From: Combretum micranthum
Lineage: Eukaryota; Streptophyta; Magnoliopsida; Myrtales; Combretaceae
Assembly: GCA_024138025.1 (NCBI GenBank)
Contig: JAMXBD010000367.1
Span: 682,001-746,000 of the forward strand
Direction: 5' to 3'
DNA length: 64,000 bases
The notes under the pieces were generated by a model. It had not been told where the DNA came from. It saw only the letters and a program-made list of their open reading frames with translations, and did not search any database. Below are positions 12,816 to 24,815 of this stretch, piece after piece. The position numbers and the translations under genes are program-made. The stretch's first letter is position 1; each line of letters opens with the position of its first letter.

Positions 12816-15800
12816 TCAAGCAGATATTCCCGAATAGCTGCTATTTGAGGAGACATCATGACCAGATGAGACCTTTTGTTTCCTCCCTTGTCTGCGACTG
12901 CTGCTTTCATTGCCATACGATCCTCCATCTGCCTCTTTACCCTTCTCAGTTTCTTGCCATTTCTTTGCCTGTGTTCCCGATTTTGACATGTGCTTCCAAC
13001 TAATCCAAAAAGTTAATCAACATTTCAACTTCACAAAAGGACTTCTTTTAGAAAGGTTAAATCATATGCTAATGGTAAATTCATACTACATGGCCATCTT
13101 TCTAGAGTTATTGCACCCTTTCCCCACACCCCTCATGCCATCATTCCTAGTGAGGAAGATCAAATAAGATCCAATCTATTGCCTCCACCATAAAGCAAGA
13201 ATGGAAATTGCTAAAGAACCTAAAAGTCTACATGCACATATGGGACAGCGAGACCCTACCTCTATGTGCACATTTTGGAAGCAAGAATGGAAATTCCTAA
13301 AGAACCTAAAAATCTACATGCACATATGGGACAGTGAGACCCTACCTCTATGTGCGCATTTTGGAAGTACATATTGAAGCAAGAGAAGCTCTCTCCACTC
13401 CCTGTACTCATCTCAGATGAGTTCCGCTTGTTGAAGACAGAGCTCTCAACATACGACTCAGTGGAACATGTGGTCGATTCCGTAGTTTGAGTACTAATAC
13501 CAAATCCTTTCCTGTCTCCCTGAAACATTTCATTAAAAAGATTCTGCAAATTCTCAAAGTTATCCACGCCATTTTCCTGAAAATAAATAGGATTTAGGAT
13601 ATACAACATTATGTCCACAGCACAAGTGAGATCCTTCGATAAAAGAGGCAGAGCTACTAACATTAGGCTTTGTTTGGCTCATCATTACAGCCATCTCCTT
13701 CAAAAAATCACCCATTCCCTGAAGACAAATCAACAAAACTAAATGCAAGTAAACATTTTGTAATGACAAAGCCTGATTGCACAATAGAATATCCCAAAGG
13801 AACTTCATCAAAGATATCAGATTAATTAATGAGACAGGAGGAAGAAAATTAATTTGGCAAAGCCATAACCACAACTTGCTAATCGGAAGTTTGCATCAAT
13901 AATTGCTAAACTATGACAGCTACATGTATCTGAAAATATAAAGCTATCAAAAGAATGAGGAAAAAAAAAACAGGTATATCCAATGTAAATTCAAGACTGA
14001 CTACGTTGCGTTTGGTTACTTTGGAATCCAGTCCCCTCTCCTCCATTATTGCTACGAAATAACTGTTTCCTTATTTGGATTGTAAGAAGTTATACCATAA
14101 GTAATGTCTATTCTAGGTAATATTGAATGGATAAAGTTTTCCAATTCATTGCCTTCACTAAAGGAATTGCAATTCCTTGTAGAATTTAACCTTTATTCAA
14201 AAAATACCCCCAAATCATATACTACAAGACAATACCAAAACAATTGTTACTCCTCTCCAACTTTACTATATTCTAGTGAGCTAAATATAATGCTGATCAT
14301 TACCAGGAGAGATTGAAAAGGTCAAACATCTAATAAACAAAAGGACCCTAATGCAATTGAGACATCATTGAAGAACTTCCACAATTCTATAAAAGTAATC
14401 CTTTGTGTTGTAATATCAACGTTTATATCTATTGATTCAAGTGTTTCGATGGATTCACAGAATTTCCCACTTGACATATCTTGCATTAAAATTTAAACCA
14501 TCATTTATAGGCCATCTTATGCATGTGCGGATGTGCTCGTAAATAAATTGATTTTAATGCTTTTGTATATCTACGGTATTGAGATAATTTTGTATTTTAT
14601 AGGTTTTGTGTTTATGATATAAAACTAAAAGAGCGAATAAACAAAATCACTAATTAGATATTACATGTGAATAGCAAAATTGTGCTGGATCATAGATTAA
14701 TATTGCACACGGTGGTGTGTGAAGGAGCCTTTATACATCAAATGCCCGCTCTTCTTCATCCCCATACTCATTAATTTCAGGTGCAATTTATTTTTCTGTA
14801 ATTTATTTCAAACTTAAAATTACATCTACTAAACCAGCCAAACCACCCTAGAGAAATCCCATGAACAAGCCACAATCAAACAGTGAAAAATAGTACCATT
14901 TCTATGTCAGCATTCATCGTTCCACCATAAGATTCAACATAACAAACAAAAGGAGCAAATTGGAAAAAAGAACAAGAGCTAATGTAAGGAGTAAATAAGA
15001 AACTTACATTATTACTCTCGGCATCATCATCATCATAAGCTCCAACATCATATAGAAACCTTGTGTTGGCATCAGATAGAACTACATGGAGAATCCCATA
15101 AAACAGCTCAGCTCAATGAAACTTGTGCCATTCGACATCCTCCAGTAACAACTAAATCAATTATTCATGTCGCTAATTGACATTTACCAGAATAAGCTTG
15201 TTGAATTTCCTGGAATTTCGTCTTAGCCTCATCAACAAACTTCAAATCCCCTCAGGCCGCACAGCGATCTGGGTGCCACCTCTGTCCAAACCAAGCATTA
15301 ACAATGTTCCCACAAGTATATAAAGATCAACTGAGAAAAGAAAAGAGAAAAAAGAAATACATGTATATATATATATATATATATTATTCAAATTTAACGA
15401 TATCAGCATTGTGACATAATCAATTTCTTGATTTTATGAGAATTACTTAACAATGAAATTAATTTTAAAAAAATTCAACCATCATTCCAAATTACCATAC
15501 GTTTACAGTGTCTTTCGCTTCATGAAATATATTTCAAAAATTATATATGAATAAGACCACCTCTTCAGATTTAAAAAAATATCCTCAACAGTTTTAATTC
15601 AAATATAGAATCTCTGCTGCTTCAGAGGAAAACTTGGCATCCATAATTAAGATTATGATGTGGTACAATATTTGTAAAGGAAATTCTATGGTCCATTATT
15701 AATTTTGAAGAGACCGGCAGCTCATTTATATTAATTTTAGCACTAGATGGTTTACTGGATCGCAGAAGCTCTCTGATTTTAATCTCAATTATGATGCTAA

Positions 15801-16421
15801 AGTGACACAGTTTTCCCTTAAGATGACCTAAGCCGATATTAATTTGCTACCAGATAATATAACCAATATGGATCACCATTAAACCATGCAACTGTTACAT
15901 GCATACACATACCGCACGAAAACGTAATAAGCCTGAAGAATAACAATAACTCTGAAAATTTATATCTCAATAGTATCTCCATTAATCATATGCTGATTTG
16001 TAAAATCACACGTATGACGCGAATACGACATTGGATACCAAATCACGAATCCAAAACAGCATAAGTGCTACATCATCCAAGCCATTCAGTTATTCATCGG
16101 ACCTTTAAAATTAGTTTCAAATGATTACAACTAGCGTTTTCATGAAACTTAAGTATCCGTAGATGCTAACAAAAAGGCACGATTTTCCATCAAAGCGTTG
16201 ACTATTGCCCACACAAAGCACCATACGATAAGCAGGGACACGAACATAAACATTGAACATGACCACAAGGAAACGGAATTTCAAGAGAACAAGGTAATAA
16301 TATGCTAAAGGCTAACCAATGCGAGCTTCTTATACGCATTCCTGAGTTCCGAATCCGTACATTCCTTCTCCAACCCCAAAACAGCGTACAAATCCTCGTT
16401 CTTCTCTTCACCGTCGCTCAT
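12816..16421 (-). CDS. J-domain (DnaJ/HSP40-like) co-chaperone, six exons, with in-frame TGA
   Basis: J-domain proteins stimulate the ATPase of HSP70 through the HPD loop; this small plant class is probably cytosolic or nuclear (family inference). Exons on the minus strand: 16317-16421, 15188-15281, 15008-15081, 13662-13718, 13346-13576, 12816-12992. All introns are GT-AG and phases join correctly, giving 246 codons including the stop. Exon 1 starts at MSDGEEKNEDLYAVLGLEKE and holds J-domain helices I-II. Exon 2 begins RWHPDRC (HPD at codons 38-40). Exon 3 gives VLSDANTRFLYDVGAYDDDD. Exon 4 gives GMGDFLKEMAVMMSQTKPN. Exon 5 is Ser/Thr-rich. Exon 6 is basic and ends in KVSSGHDVSSNSSYSGISA. The start is the first ATG, with a CT-rich leader upstream. 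Oddity: codon 45 is TGA (15252-15254) where relatives, as I recall them, have Ser. If real, only 44 residues are made; if an assembly error, the gene is intact. Neighbouring sequence is non-coding or transposon-derived. Confidence 0.85.
13195..13366. repeat. 86-bp tandem duplication across exon 5 splice donor
   Basis: Two units, 13195-13280 and 13281-13366, differ at only a few bases. Each contains the end of exon 5 (minus strand CACATAGAG) and the GTAGGG donor, so intron 5 carries a second copy of the donor at about 13260. The upstream copy (13346) keeps the frame into exon 6. Confidence 0.92.
13719..15007 (-). other. Intron 3 of the J-protein gene
   Basis: 1,289-bp GT-AG intron. Positions 14005-14035 (GCGTTTGGTTACTTTGG) look like the terminus of a MITE, but no inverted partner was found inside the intron. 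Confidence 0.7.
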
Positions 16422-16760
16422 TGTTATTTGACAATGGGATTTATAACCAACAAGTCTCGATATTTCAAAAGGCGTGATTTTCACCAGTTCATCATCAAAA
16501 GAAAACCCCAGAAATGAAACACGATAGGGCTTTATTGTCGTAAAGAACTCGAAGAAGAAGAAGGTTCACGAACTACTACATTTTTTAAAAGCACTGTACG
16601 GCACGGAAACGGAAGGTTATTTTGAGTTCCCGTGAAGAAACGAAAGAGGAGAGAGAAAGGCCTTCGCTCTCTCTCTCTCTTCTCTCTCTCTAACGGGCTG
16701 GAGAGTGGAGAAGAAGAACCTAGAAGCTGTGGGGTGGATAGAGATGAATTTGCAGAAATG
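16422..16760 (-). promoter_or_regulatory. Leader and probable promoter of the J-protein gene
   Basis: Immediately upstream of the J-protein ATG (minus strand). It is more GC-rich than its surroundings and carries GA/CT runs (plus-strand CTCTCTCTCTC at about 16669-16690), a common feature of plant 5' UTRs and core promoters. No clear TATA box was seen, so the transcription start cannot be fixed. Confidence 0.5.
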
Positions 16761-17716
16761 GTTTTTTCGTTGAGGTAGAAATTGGAATAAGAAAAATTAC
16801 GGGGGTTTAAGTTGGAAAGAGCAAAGTTTGTTTATCGGACATGTTTGATGGAAATGAAGGGAGAGGATTGAATGGGGGTAAAATGGGCGGTTGGGATTGA
16901 ACGCTGAGGTGGATTTTTTGGCAGGTTGTGGACCTAGAAGGTTTTCTTTTTTTTTTTTGAGTTCAATACATGACTAGGTTCCTGTAGAAAAATATTACCA
17001 ATATACAATGCTGATGAAATTAATTACCAATATACCATAGTAAAATCGTGTTTAAAACACATGATATAATAATTTATAAGTAAATTGTGAAAATAAAATA
17101 GGATATAAAGTTTATATACCGTTGCTATATCTTAATTACTAATCGTGATATAAGATTTAATCACATATCACTATTGCTAATCGTGATATGAATGTTTTTA
17201 TTTACGTGTAAATCGTGTTTTGTAAACGCGATATTCATGTGAATATCGCGACTATAATACGCGATATACAATATATCCTATAATATTTGTGTATCATGTT
17301 TTATATATGTGATTCAACAATTGTATATTGATAATTATTTTTATTTTAATTTTAAATAAATAATTAATTTCAATTAGTGTTGTGGACATCAAATTATTTC
17401 TTTTTTTTTTTACAGATAAGTCAGCGTCCGAGGCTGAGTCAGGATAGCTAGCTTGTCAGTATATCTTTAAGGAAATAAATGTTTTTATAGGATTCGCCTA
17501 AGTTACCAAAGTGGTTTTTCTGTGAAAGTGACAGGGAAAGTAAGAGAAAGGGTACATAAAGGAAACAAGTACAGGTTGGTAATTAAGCGGTAAATTTATC
17601 ATATTAAAATATTAAATAAACTCTATTATCAATTTGGGTTTAATGGGTTAAATGGTAGTATTTAGATTTTAGAAAATTTTAGTAATATTTGGGATGACTG
17701 GTGGTATGTTTGAATA

Positions 17717-17749
<33 letters not shown>

Positions 17750-18600
17750 AGAAGAAATTACATTTATAAAATTAGGTAGAGGTTTGCTTCAATTCCAAAA
17801 TTGGATCCGAGCGACAAGATCCCAATTCTGAAAAATGCATATTCGAAACTGCGTACAGTGAACCGGCGATTCGGATGAACACAAGTCTGGATTTGACGGA
17901 TATTTTTAGAGAAATTAATTACATGATATAGATTTGATTTTTTTTTTATGGTAATTGTATATGCACATATTATATATATATATATATCTAAGTACATATT
18001 TATATATTTAAAACGTTTAGGACACCACATTTTCGCTTAATAAAAAGTAATTTTTAAATAACATAAGTAAAATTATTTAGGTGTTTCTATCATATAATTA
18101 ACTTGAAATTTAATTAATTAGTCATGAATTAGAAATTAGGATAAGGAATAGGTAATTTAGAATATAATTAACTTAGGCTAAATTTAAAAAAAAAAAATCG
18201 CATGCTGATGTCAGCATTCACAATATCATCTTCTACCTCCAGCTACATGGAAACAGCCTGATTTCTCCAATTTGCGACCATTTTTTACCATATTTCGTTT
18301 ACAATTTCACTAAATTGATGGTGAAATTGTAAACTAGACATGGAAGGCTTTCCATTGATGCCAAATTTGTAAGACTTCGTAGGGTTATGCTAGGTCAAAT
18401 CGAGGTGGGAAAATTGGCAACAAGTCACTTTGATAGTTTCATAAAATATCAAGATTTGATTAGAATTTTTGTTTTTTTGGGTAAGAAGAAAGATATAGGA
18501 AGCTTACAAACGATCTTTAGGAAGCAAAAGCCTCAAATTCGTCATAAAAATACTCTAAGAAACCTAGGTTTATAGTTGACGAAATTAGTAAGTTTTTAGG
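16761..18600. other. Gene-free AT-rich sequence with palindromic words
   Basis: No gene. The block 17040-17300 repeats words related to AATCGTGATAT and contains a hairpin (CGCGATATTCA, 2-base loop, TGAATATCGCG, about 17226-17249). An ATT microsatellite lies at 17719-17747 and an AT run at 17970-17986. Confidence 0.6.
17719..17747. repeat. (ATT)n microsatellite
   Basis: About ten uninterrupted ATT units. Confidence 0.95.
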
Positions 18601-18621
18601 ACAAAATTGAAATCCCAACAC

Positions 18622-18629
18622 TATATATA
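18622..18629 (+). promoter_or_regulatory. Candidate TATA box
   Basis: TATATATA in the context CTATATATAGG, about 140 bp upstream of a GC-rich open block. A repeated CTCAACTTGCT leader (about 18665-18690) follows at the distance expected for a 5' UTR. Equally consistent with the promoter of an LTR. Confidence 0.45.
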
Positions 18630-18763
18630 GGTTATAAACAACACAAGCCCTCAAGTTTTGGCTCTCAACTTGCTCTCAACTTGCTCTAATTTTTTCAATT
18701 CGTACTTAAAGTTATGAACTAGGGTTTCGAAGCTTCTGACTCAAATTTGTTGTTTTACAGGCA

Positions 18764-19086
18764 ATGTTGGACGAATTGGACATTATAGGAAGCTTTGAGA
18801 GGTCAAGAGCTTCATCAACGGAGCCCAGAAACGCTGCCGATGAGCTTCGCCGCCGCCACCACAATTATTGGAGCCGAAACCACCCCCCAAAGGCGTCCTC
18901 GAGCCGAACTACTCCAACCGGAGTGACCGCCGCCCTCCGATTGCTCCCTCCGACACTCCCTCTCTCATTTTACCTCCTCTGGAAAAACCGCAATCCGGTT
19001 CTCGTCACCGTCGGATCCAAAGACCCGACCCGCCACTGCCACTGTTCCGATCCGCCTTGCCCAGGCTCCTCTGTTCCTCACACAGG
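18764..19086 (+). CDS. GC-rich exon-like block, unrecognised product
   Basis: A sharply GC-rich island in AT-rich surroundings. It begins just after a good acceptor (TTGTTTTACAG, ending about 18760) and ends at a good donor (CACACAG/GTAAGT at 19086). The frame from ATG at 18764 is open through it (starts MLDELDIIGSFERSRASST, then Pro/Arg/Ser-rich), but a second frame from 18868 is also open, so the true frame is uncertain. With the TATA box at 18622 it could be the first coding exon of a gene whose other exons I cannot find, or part of an LTR-like transcript. No domain was recognised. Confidence 0.3.
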
Positions 19087-19089
19087 TAA

Positions 19090-21172
19090 GTTCTTTTGCC
19101 TGCTTTCCCTTTTTTATTTGCTTTATCAAATAATAATAAAATAAAAAGAGAAACAATAGGTAGTATGAGGGAATGTCCTCTGCGCAGGTTTTTTTTTTTA
19201 AATAATAATAATAATAGTAATACAAAAAGAAAAGAAAAATAAAAAAAAGTTTTTTCATAATAATAGTACAAATGTGACAGTGATTCCTTGAATTTTTTTT
19301 TTTTCATGTAGAAAAATGTAATTTTAATAAAATTAAAAAAATTAAATTGATAGATCTTAAGGTTTATATAAAAAGCCAATTTTTACAAAATTAGTAAAAC
19401 TTAATGAACTTATAGAGATAAGATTTATAAAAAAATCTAAAATTAACTAACAAACTAAATTTTTCTAAAACAACTATGTTACGTCTAATCACTACCAACG
19501 GCAGAGTAAGCACCTCATGGGTGGCATTAAAAATGTTTTCTTTTTTTAAATTGATATGACACTGTGAATATTATTATTCTTAGTATGATTTAATTAACAA
19601 TATGTAAATTGTGTTGTCTTTTGAAACTATTAATGAAATTAATTATTTTTTTGTAAGTTTGATAAACTTGTCTAAATTTAAAAACCTTAAACTTAGTAAA
19701 TATTTTTTTGTATATAACAAATAGGGATTGAAATTAAGATACAATATGAAGTAACTTATAATTAAAAACTTAAAAAGTGGAAATTTGCTTAGGTTTTAAT
19801 AAGATAGCTCCTCGAACTTAGTAATTTCTGGTTTAGTTTTCTTAAAATGATTTTTAGCACATATGTAGCAAAATTAATACTAACCTACCTATTACTCTTG
19901 GTTTAATTTTTTTTCCTAGCTTTAGTTGATGGCTACTCCAATTTTTTTTTTTTAATTTTAGAAGTTTTCTTTAATTCTTAGTTAAGGGTTTGTATTGAAT
20001 GGGTTAAGATTTAGTACGAATCAAATGAGAGGAAATCAAACCGGAAATCAAAATCTATGCTCAACAAACATAAATTAAGCAAATAATTTGATGTCACATT
20101 AGCTAGTCTAAAAATTATAATTGTTGGAGGAGGATGTTAAACCTTACCTCTATTATACATAAATTACATGTGAATATTTAGAAAAAGAAGTCAGAACAAG
20201 GATGGGGTAAAAATTACTTTTACAAATTTTAAGGTCTTCCTCAAGATGCCTTCATATTTGCTAGTTAGAATTAGACCATTGTATTTCGATTTTTTAAAAA
20301 TAAAAAATGTATTTTAGTATGTTGGTTGTTCTTGTATAAAAATACACATTGGATTTACATTTTAAACTAATTTATCAGTTGTTGAGAAAACCCAAATTAT
20401 CTAATTTGGGTCATTGATTTTGAAAAAAGAAAATTATCGATAAATTTTACAAAAAAAACTGTCAATAAGTTATGTTTTTCTGTCAAAATTACATATTTAC
20501 CTAATTCTAGGAGATAAAACAGATTTTTTATTTACTAAATATAGTAGAAGGTTAAGGCTATTAACTTTGCACACACTCGTGTGTAAAGGCGATGGTATTT
20601 TTCCTTAGTAAGTTGAAGTTTTAAAAATACTCATCCTCTTTACTACATTCATCTTTCACATTCTACTAGCAAAAATCCACCCTATTTCGATGGTCGTTGC
20701 AAGCTATATCTTAATTGTTTAATTGTGACAAGCCCCATAACTGGATTTATCCCTATCTAACTAATTACCTACATGGTTGAAGGCTTCCTCAACTGTTACT
20801 ACCGAAGCGAGAAAGGCCAAAACTTGCTTGGCAACTGGGGAGAGGATTGGACATGTTCGGCCGTAACATTCCTACAAGTCAAGGATGTCAAAGTTATAAG
20901 TGTCAACGTTGTCACAAATTTTGAATTCGATGCTTAGAAATATGTCGATTTCCGAATAAGATGTGTACACCTTTATGTTTCTTCAATCTTATGTTTAAGT
21001 CAAGACTTCTAGCTTTTTCCCTCCAGCAACTGATAGTACGTTAACAAGCGTAGCTAGATTTGTGAGAATTTTATCATCATATATCCGACCAAACTAAGAG
21101 TACAAATCTACTAATACACTAATAGTGTTACATACAATGGTGTTGATATAAATTATACATGTCCTAACTATT
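19090..21172. other. Gene-free sequence with one small open frame
   Basis: Mostly AT-rich non-coding DNA. A 54-codon frame at 20773-20937 (+; starts MVEGFLNCYYRSEKGQNLL) has balanced, gene-like composition but no family match that I know. It may be a relic exon. Confidence 0.4.
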
Positions 21173-21544
21173 GAACATGTAAAGACCCAACCCTTTAAAT
21201 CCCGAGATTTTGAGTACCGAGTCCCCCACCACATATAACGTTTTCACATTATATGTAAGGTTATCCTAAAACTAACAGTTTATGAAAATTGTTTGATCAA
21301 AAACTACTAAAACTTTATAAAGAACTTTTAACAAAACAAGATTGCTAACAAAAGCAATCTATACATACATTTACATCATATATACACTGTTTAGTATCAA
21401 TACAAGACACTACAAAATTACAAGTTTTCTTAAAGCAAAAAGAATCCTAGGAGATCTTAAGGTCTTTACAACTTAGGCTTATCTATCAAGCCTTCTATAC
21501 AAAACTTTTCCTTTAACAAAAAAAAAAAAAAAAAACTCCTCCAA

Positions 21545-21641
21545 AAGTCTAGGGTGTTTGAGTCATATTCGTCCCACTCATCCATGAATCTCTCAAAGTC
21601 TGACCCGTAACCCAAATCATCATAAAACTCGTCTCCAGTAC
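21545..21641 (-). other. Acidic-peptide exon in LTR (distal)
   Basis: After the acceptor GCTTTGCAG, the minus strand reads GTGDEFYDDLGYGSDF, then further Glu/Asp-rich codons through DEWDEYDS. The frame joins in phase with exon 22311-22370. The downstream limit is not certain. No Met start is seen, so translation is unproven. Confidence 0.5.
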
Positions 21642-22310
21642 CTGCAAAGCAGCAAAAGTGAGCCAAAGGCCGAGTACACAATAACAAATGCAAGAACAAG
21701 TTATCAAGCCAACATAAATCAAATGAAATGCATCAATAGACAAGTGATTATCTTTATTCAATTTTCTTTCGCAAACAACAGGGGGGTATTCAAACCCTGG
21801 AATCACGCTTTGGGAATTTAGGGATCCTGAGTAACAGCAGCTGCTCAGGGGATTGATATAAGCAGTCCGAATACTTATATCTCCTATATCTATCTCATGA
21901 AGATAATAGCTTCATTTAGGGTTCAAAAGTCGTTGCCCGACTCTACTTAAACTCAGTCCATAACATGAGCCTAGTTCACAAGTTTCCATGAACTTTGAAC
22001 TAAACCATGGTATTTCCCCCTAAGTTTAAGTAAACGTTACTCAGATACTATTCCTCCTATCAGCTACCCACTTAACCAAAAAGAATTGCTATTGCATCAT
22101 AGCGTACCATTGCATCATGGTAAAGTCATTGCATCATGACTTGGTTAAGCGCCCAACTAACATGTCATTGCATCATGACAAGTTTGCTGCTCCTCGGACC
22201 AGATTAAACAGTGTAATAGACATCCAATTCATCAAAACATTAAGCTGAATCAATTTAAGTCAAATTAGGAATGCCTAATCCTAGCAAACATCAAACAAGC
22301 TATTGCGTAC

Positions 22311-22370
22311 CTGAACCTGATAGTATATCACTATATTCACTCGGTGATGAACTAACCGAAGAACCCTTTG
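22311..22370 (-). other. Ser-rich peptide exon in LTR (proximal)
   Basis: 60 bp between acceptor CCTATTTCAG and donor GTACGC on the minus strand. In phase with the next exon it reads KGSSVSSSPSEYSDILSGSG. Both splice sites are good, which is unlikely by chance together with a continuing open frame. Confidence 0.5.
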
Positions 22371-22619
22371 CTGAAATAGGAATATCAAAATAATCAATAA
22401 ATAAATATAGATTTCACATCCACATATATATATATATATATACATATCACAATCCTAAATCAAGTATACAAGCAAATTCATTAAACTTTGCATAGAGTTT
22501 TAATATTAAATTCATGCATAAAACATGTTTATCTAGCTCATATATTCAATAGGGAATCATATATGAAGTAAAGATTGAAGATTGAAGAAGTTTGAATTTG
22601 AAAAACTCAGGAGATACGC

Positions 22620-22920
22620 TGCCTTCCAACGCTTGCAAAATTTGAATGAACGGCGGCAGCGTAGGTAGTTTACGCCGGCGGCGTTTCACTCCGGCGTTTA
22701 AAAATTTGGTTCTGTTCCACTTCAACACTGCCCCATACGCCGGCGGCTTTAACTCTCTAATTGCCGGCGTACATTTTGAAGAACAAACACTGGCAAATTT
22801 TCTTGTAAAAGCCGGCGGTGTTCAAAGCGGCGTTAAAAATTTTACTTCTGTTTGCTTCCAACGCTGCCTCTACGCCGACGGCGTTGAAATTTTAGATGCC
22901 GGCGTACGTTCAAAACAGAC
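22620..22920 (-). repeat. GC-rich repeated words inside the LTR
   Basis: At least six copies of words related to TACGCCGGCGGCGTT in both orientations, separated by AT-rich spacers of 30-60 bp. The words are partly palindromic. The block lies in the LTR intron. Confidence 0.75.
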
Positions 22921-23922
22921 CTATTTGACAGAATTCATTTTTCTTGTTTTTCACTTTGCAACTTTCTAACCTATAACACTTTTAAATCTTCTTCAATTTC
23001 ATTTTTAGCTTCATATACCTACTCCTATCTATACTAATCAATCCTAGCAACTTAGAACATTAAATCAACACATTTACTCACTTCAAATCCCACTTCCATT
23101 CTTCCTCAACTTTAACTACTCAAACTATCTTTATTTCTTCTCAACACTCCAAATTACTACCACAACACATAAACAAACACACACACTAACAAAACACAAT
23201 CTAACCCAATTTCAATGCATGAACAAGCAATTTAGATAACATTAAACTCATCTTATCCAATATCTCACATAGCTACTATAAGAAATGAAAATAAAACAAA
23301 ATTATACTTATATCAACTTACTTGAATATGCCTTGTCTTGGAGAGAATTTTGATTCTCAAAGCTTGATGTTGTTCTTGGTTTGGGCTTGGAATTTGGAGT
23401 GAAAGAAGAAGAGAAAAGGAAAGAAAGAAAAAGGAAAGTTCGGATAAAAGAAAGGGCTGCCCAAAAAGGAGTCTAATTAAGCTAATTTTAGTCTTAAGCT
23501 TATCTCAAAATTGACTTTTAAGGCTTATGTAACTTTAGTTTGCATTTGAATTAATTTGAGTCTCATTTGGGGTCTATTTAGGCATAAATGTTGACTTAAC
23601 TAAGGGAAATTTCTATCAACTAATCTTAAGCAAAACCAAAGTTGATTTTATAGATTTAAACTTAACTTAACATATTAATGTATAAAAGACACAATTATTA
23701 ACTATACTATACACACATTAATATATATAGAACAAGGATATTAATTTCATTACATATGCAAAATAACATATGAAATGTTTAAATTACATTAACTTAAACA
23801 TATTTAAACTATTACCAAACACAACTCTCATAAATCATCATGCTCATTTAGTTCAAAAATTAAGATAAATAAACATACACATGGAAATTAATTGGAATTT
23901 AAATTTAGATCATTTCAGAACA

Positions 23923-24335
23923 TCTTATCAACATTGTCATAATAATAATTTAAAACTTCTCTACATCTGTATGGAAATAATTTTGTAATAAAAAAGCTAC
24001 TTTCGAACCATTTCATTAACACATGCTTGCAACATTAGATCAAACCTTACCTTTTGTAATATATTTACAACGTTACATGCTTTAAAATTAAATAGATGAT
24101 CACTCGGGGTGTTAACTTGAGAGAAAGTATACGTGTAGTCATTAAAAAAAAAACCCTTAAGAAGATGCAACAAATTTGAGTAAACTATCCATTCACTTAG
24201 ATGCAAAGTTACGCTCGATATATATGCAATGAAGAAACTGCATAAAGCTCTTTTTATTTAATGATGATGTTTACTAAATCTCACATTGAATTTCACTTAT
24301 GTTGAACATCTTTTTTTTTAATTTTTTTGGCTTTT
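23923..24335. other. Gene-free spacer
   Basis: AT-rich sequence between the solo LTR and the next MITE. I see nothing in it. Confidence 0.6.
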
Positions 24336-24338
24336 TTA

Positions 24339-24815
24339 GGCCCCGCTTGTTTTAGTGAAAATGTTTTTTAGGAAAATATCTTTTCATTTTTCCATGTTTG
24401 TTTTAAGGAAAAGTGGGACAATTAATGAAAAATATTTTTCCTTATTTTAAAAAATATAAATTCATTCATAGCTTCTTTTTTTTTTTTTTTTTAAAAAAAA
24501 AACAACTTACAGGATATAAAAGCATAACTCATTTTTCCATCTATTTACAAGCTCATCTACCAATCATTTACTATCCAAAGACATTTATTATTAATTTTTT
24601 TTAATATTTTTTCTTTAGGTAGATTGATTTCCCACTATAATATATGTGTATTATAATTTTTTATACTTAAAATATATAAGTTATCTTGAAGTTATAAAAA
24701 CAAAAAAAAAAAAAAGAAAGTTTCATAGAAATAACCAAACATATAAAAATATTACTTTTTAAGAAAAAAAACTTTTTTCATTAACAAATACTTTTCTCTA
24801 AAACAAAACGGGGCC
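24339..24815. mobile_element. PIF/Harbinger-type MITE
   Basis: 477 bp with inverted ends (left GGCCCCGCTTGTTTTAGTGA; right end read in reverse GGCCCCGTTTTGTTTTAGAG) and the 3-bp TTA target duplication typical of PIF/Harbinger (24336-24338 and 24816-24818). The interior is AT-rich and non-coding. Confidence 0.85.

Larger units (their letters stand above)
21178..23917 (-). mobile_element. Solo LTR of a gypsy-type element with spliced leader structure
   Basis: 2,740 bp with TG...CA ends on the minus strand (starts TGAAATGATC, ends GGTCTTTACA), flanked by perfect 5-bp duplications GAACA (21173-21177 and 23918-23922). No internal region, primer-binding site or second LTR lies alongside, so it is best read as a solo LTR left by recombination. 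Inside, on the minus strand, are a purine-rich leader, a donor (CATATTCAA/GTAAGT at 23322), a GC-rich word block (22620-22920), and two exons (22311-22370, and one starting at 21641) with GT-AG borders. A relative is at 47291-48070. Confidence 0.8.

Noticed and set aside
19005..19379. Minus-strand open frame with many Tyr/Leu/Phe
   Set aside because: Comes from A/T runs and the antisense of the GC-rich block. The hydrophobic run is compositional.
20773..20937. 54-codon frame with balanced composition
   Set aside because: No homologue known to me and no splice partners; not strong enough to call a gene.
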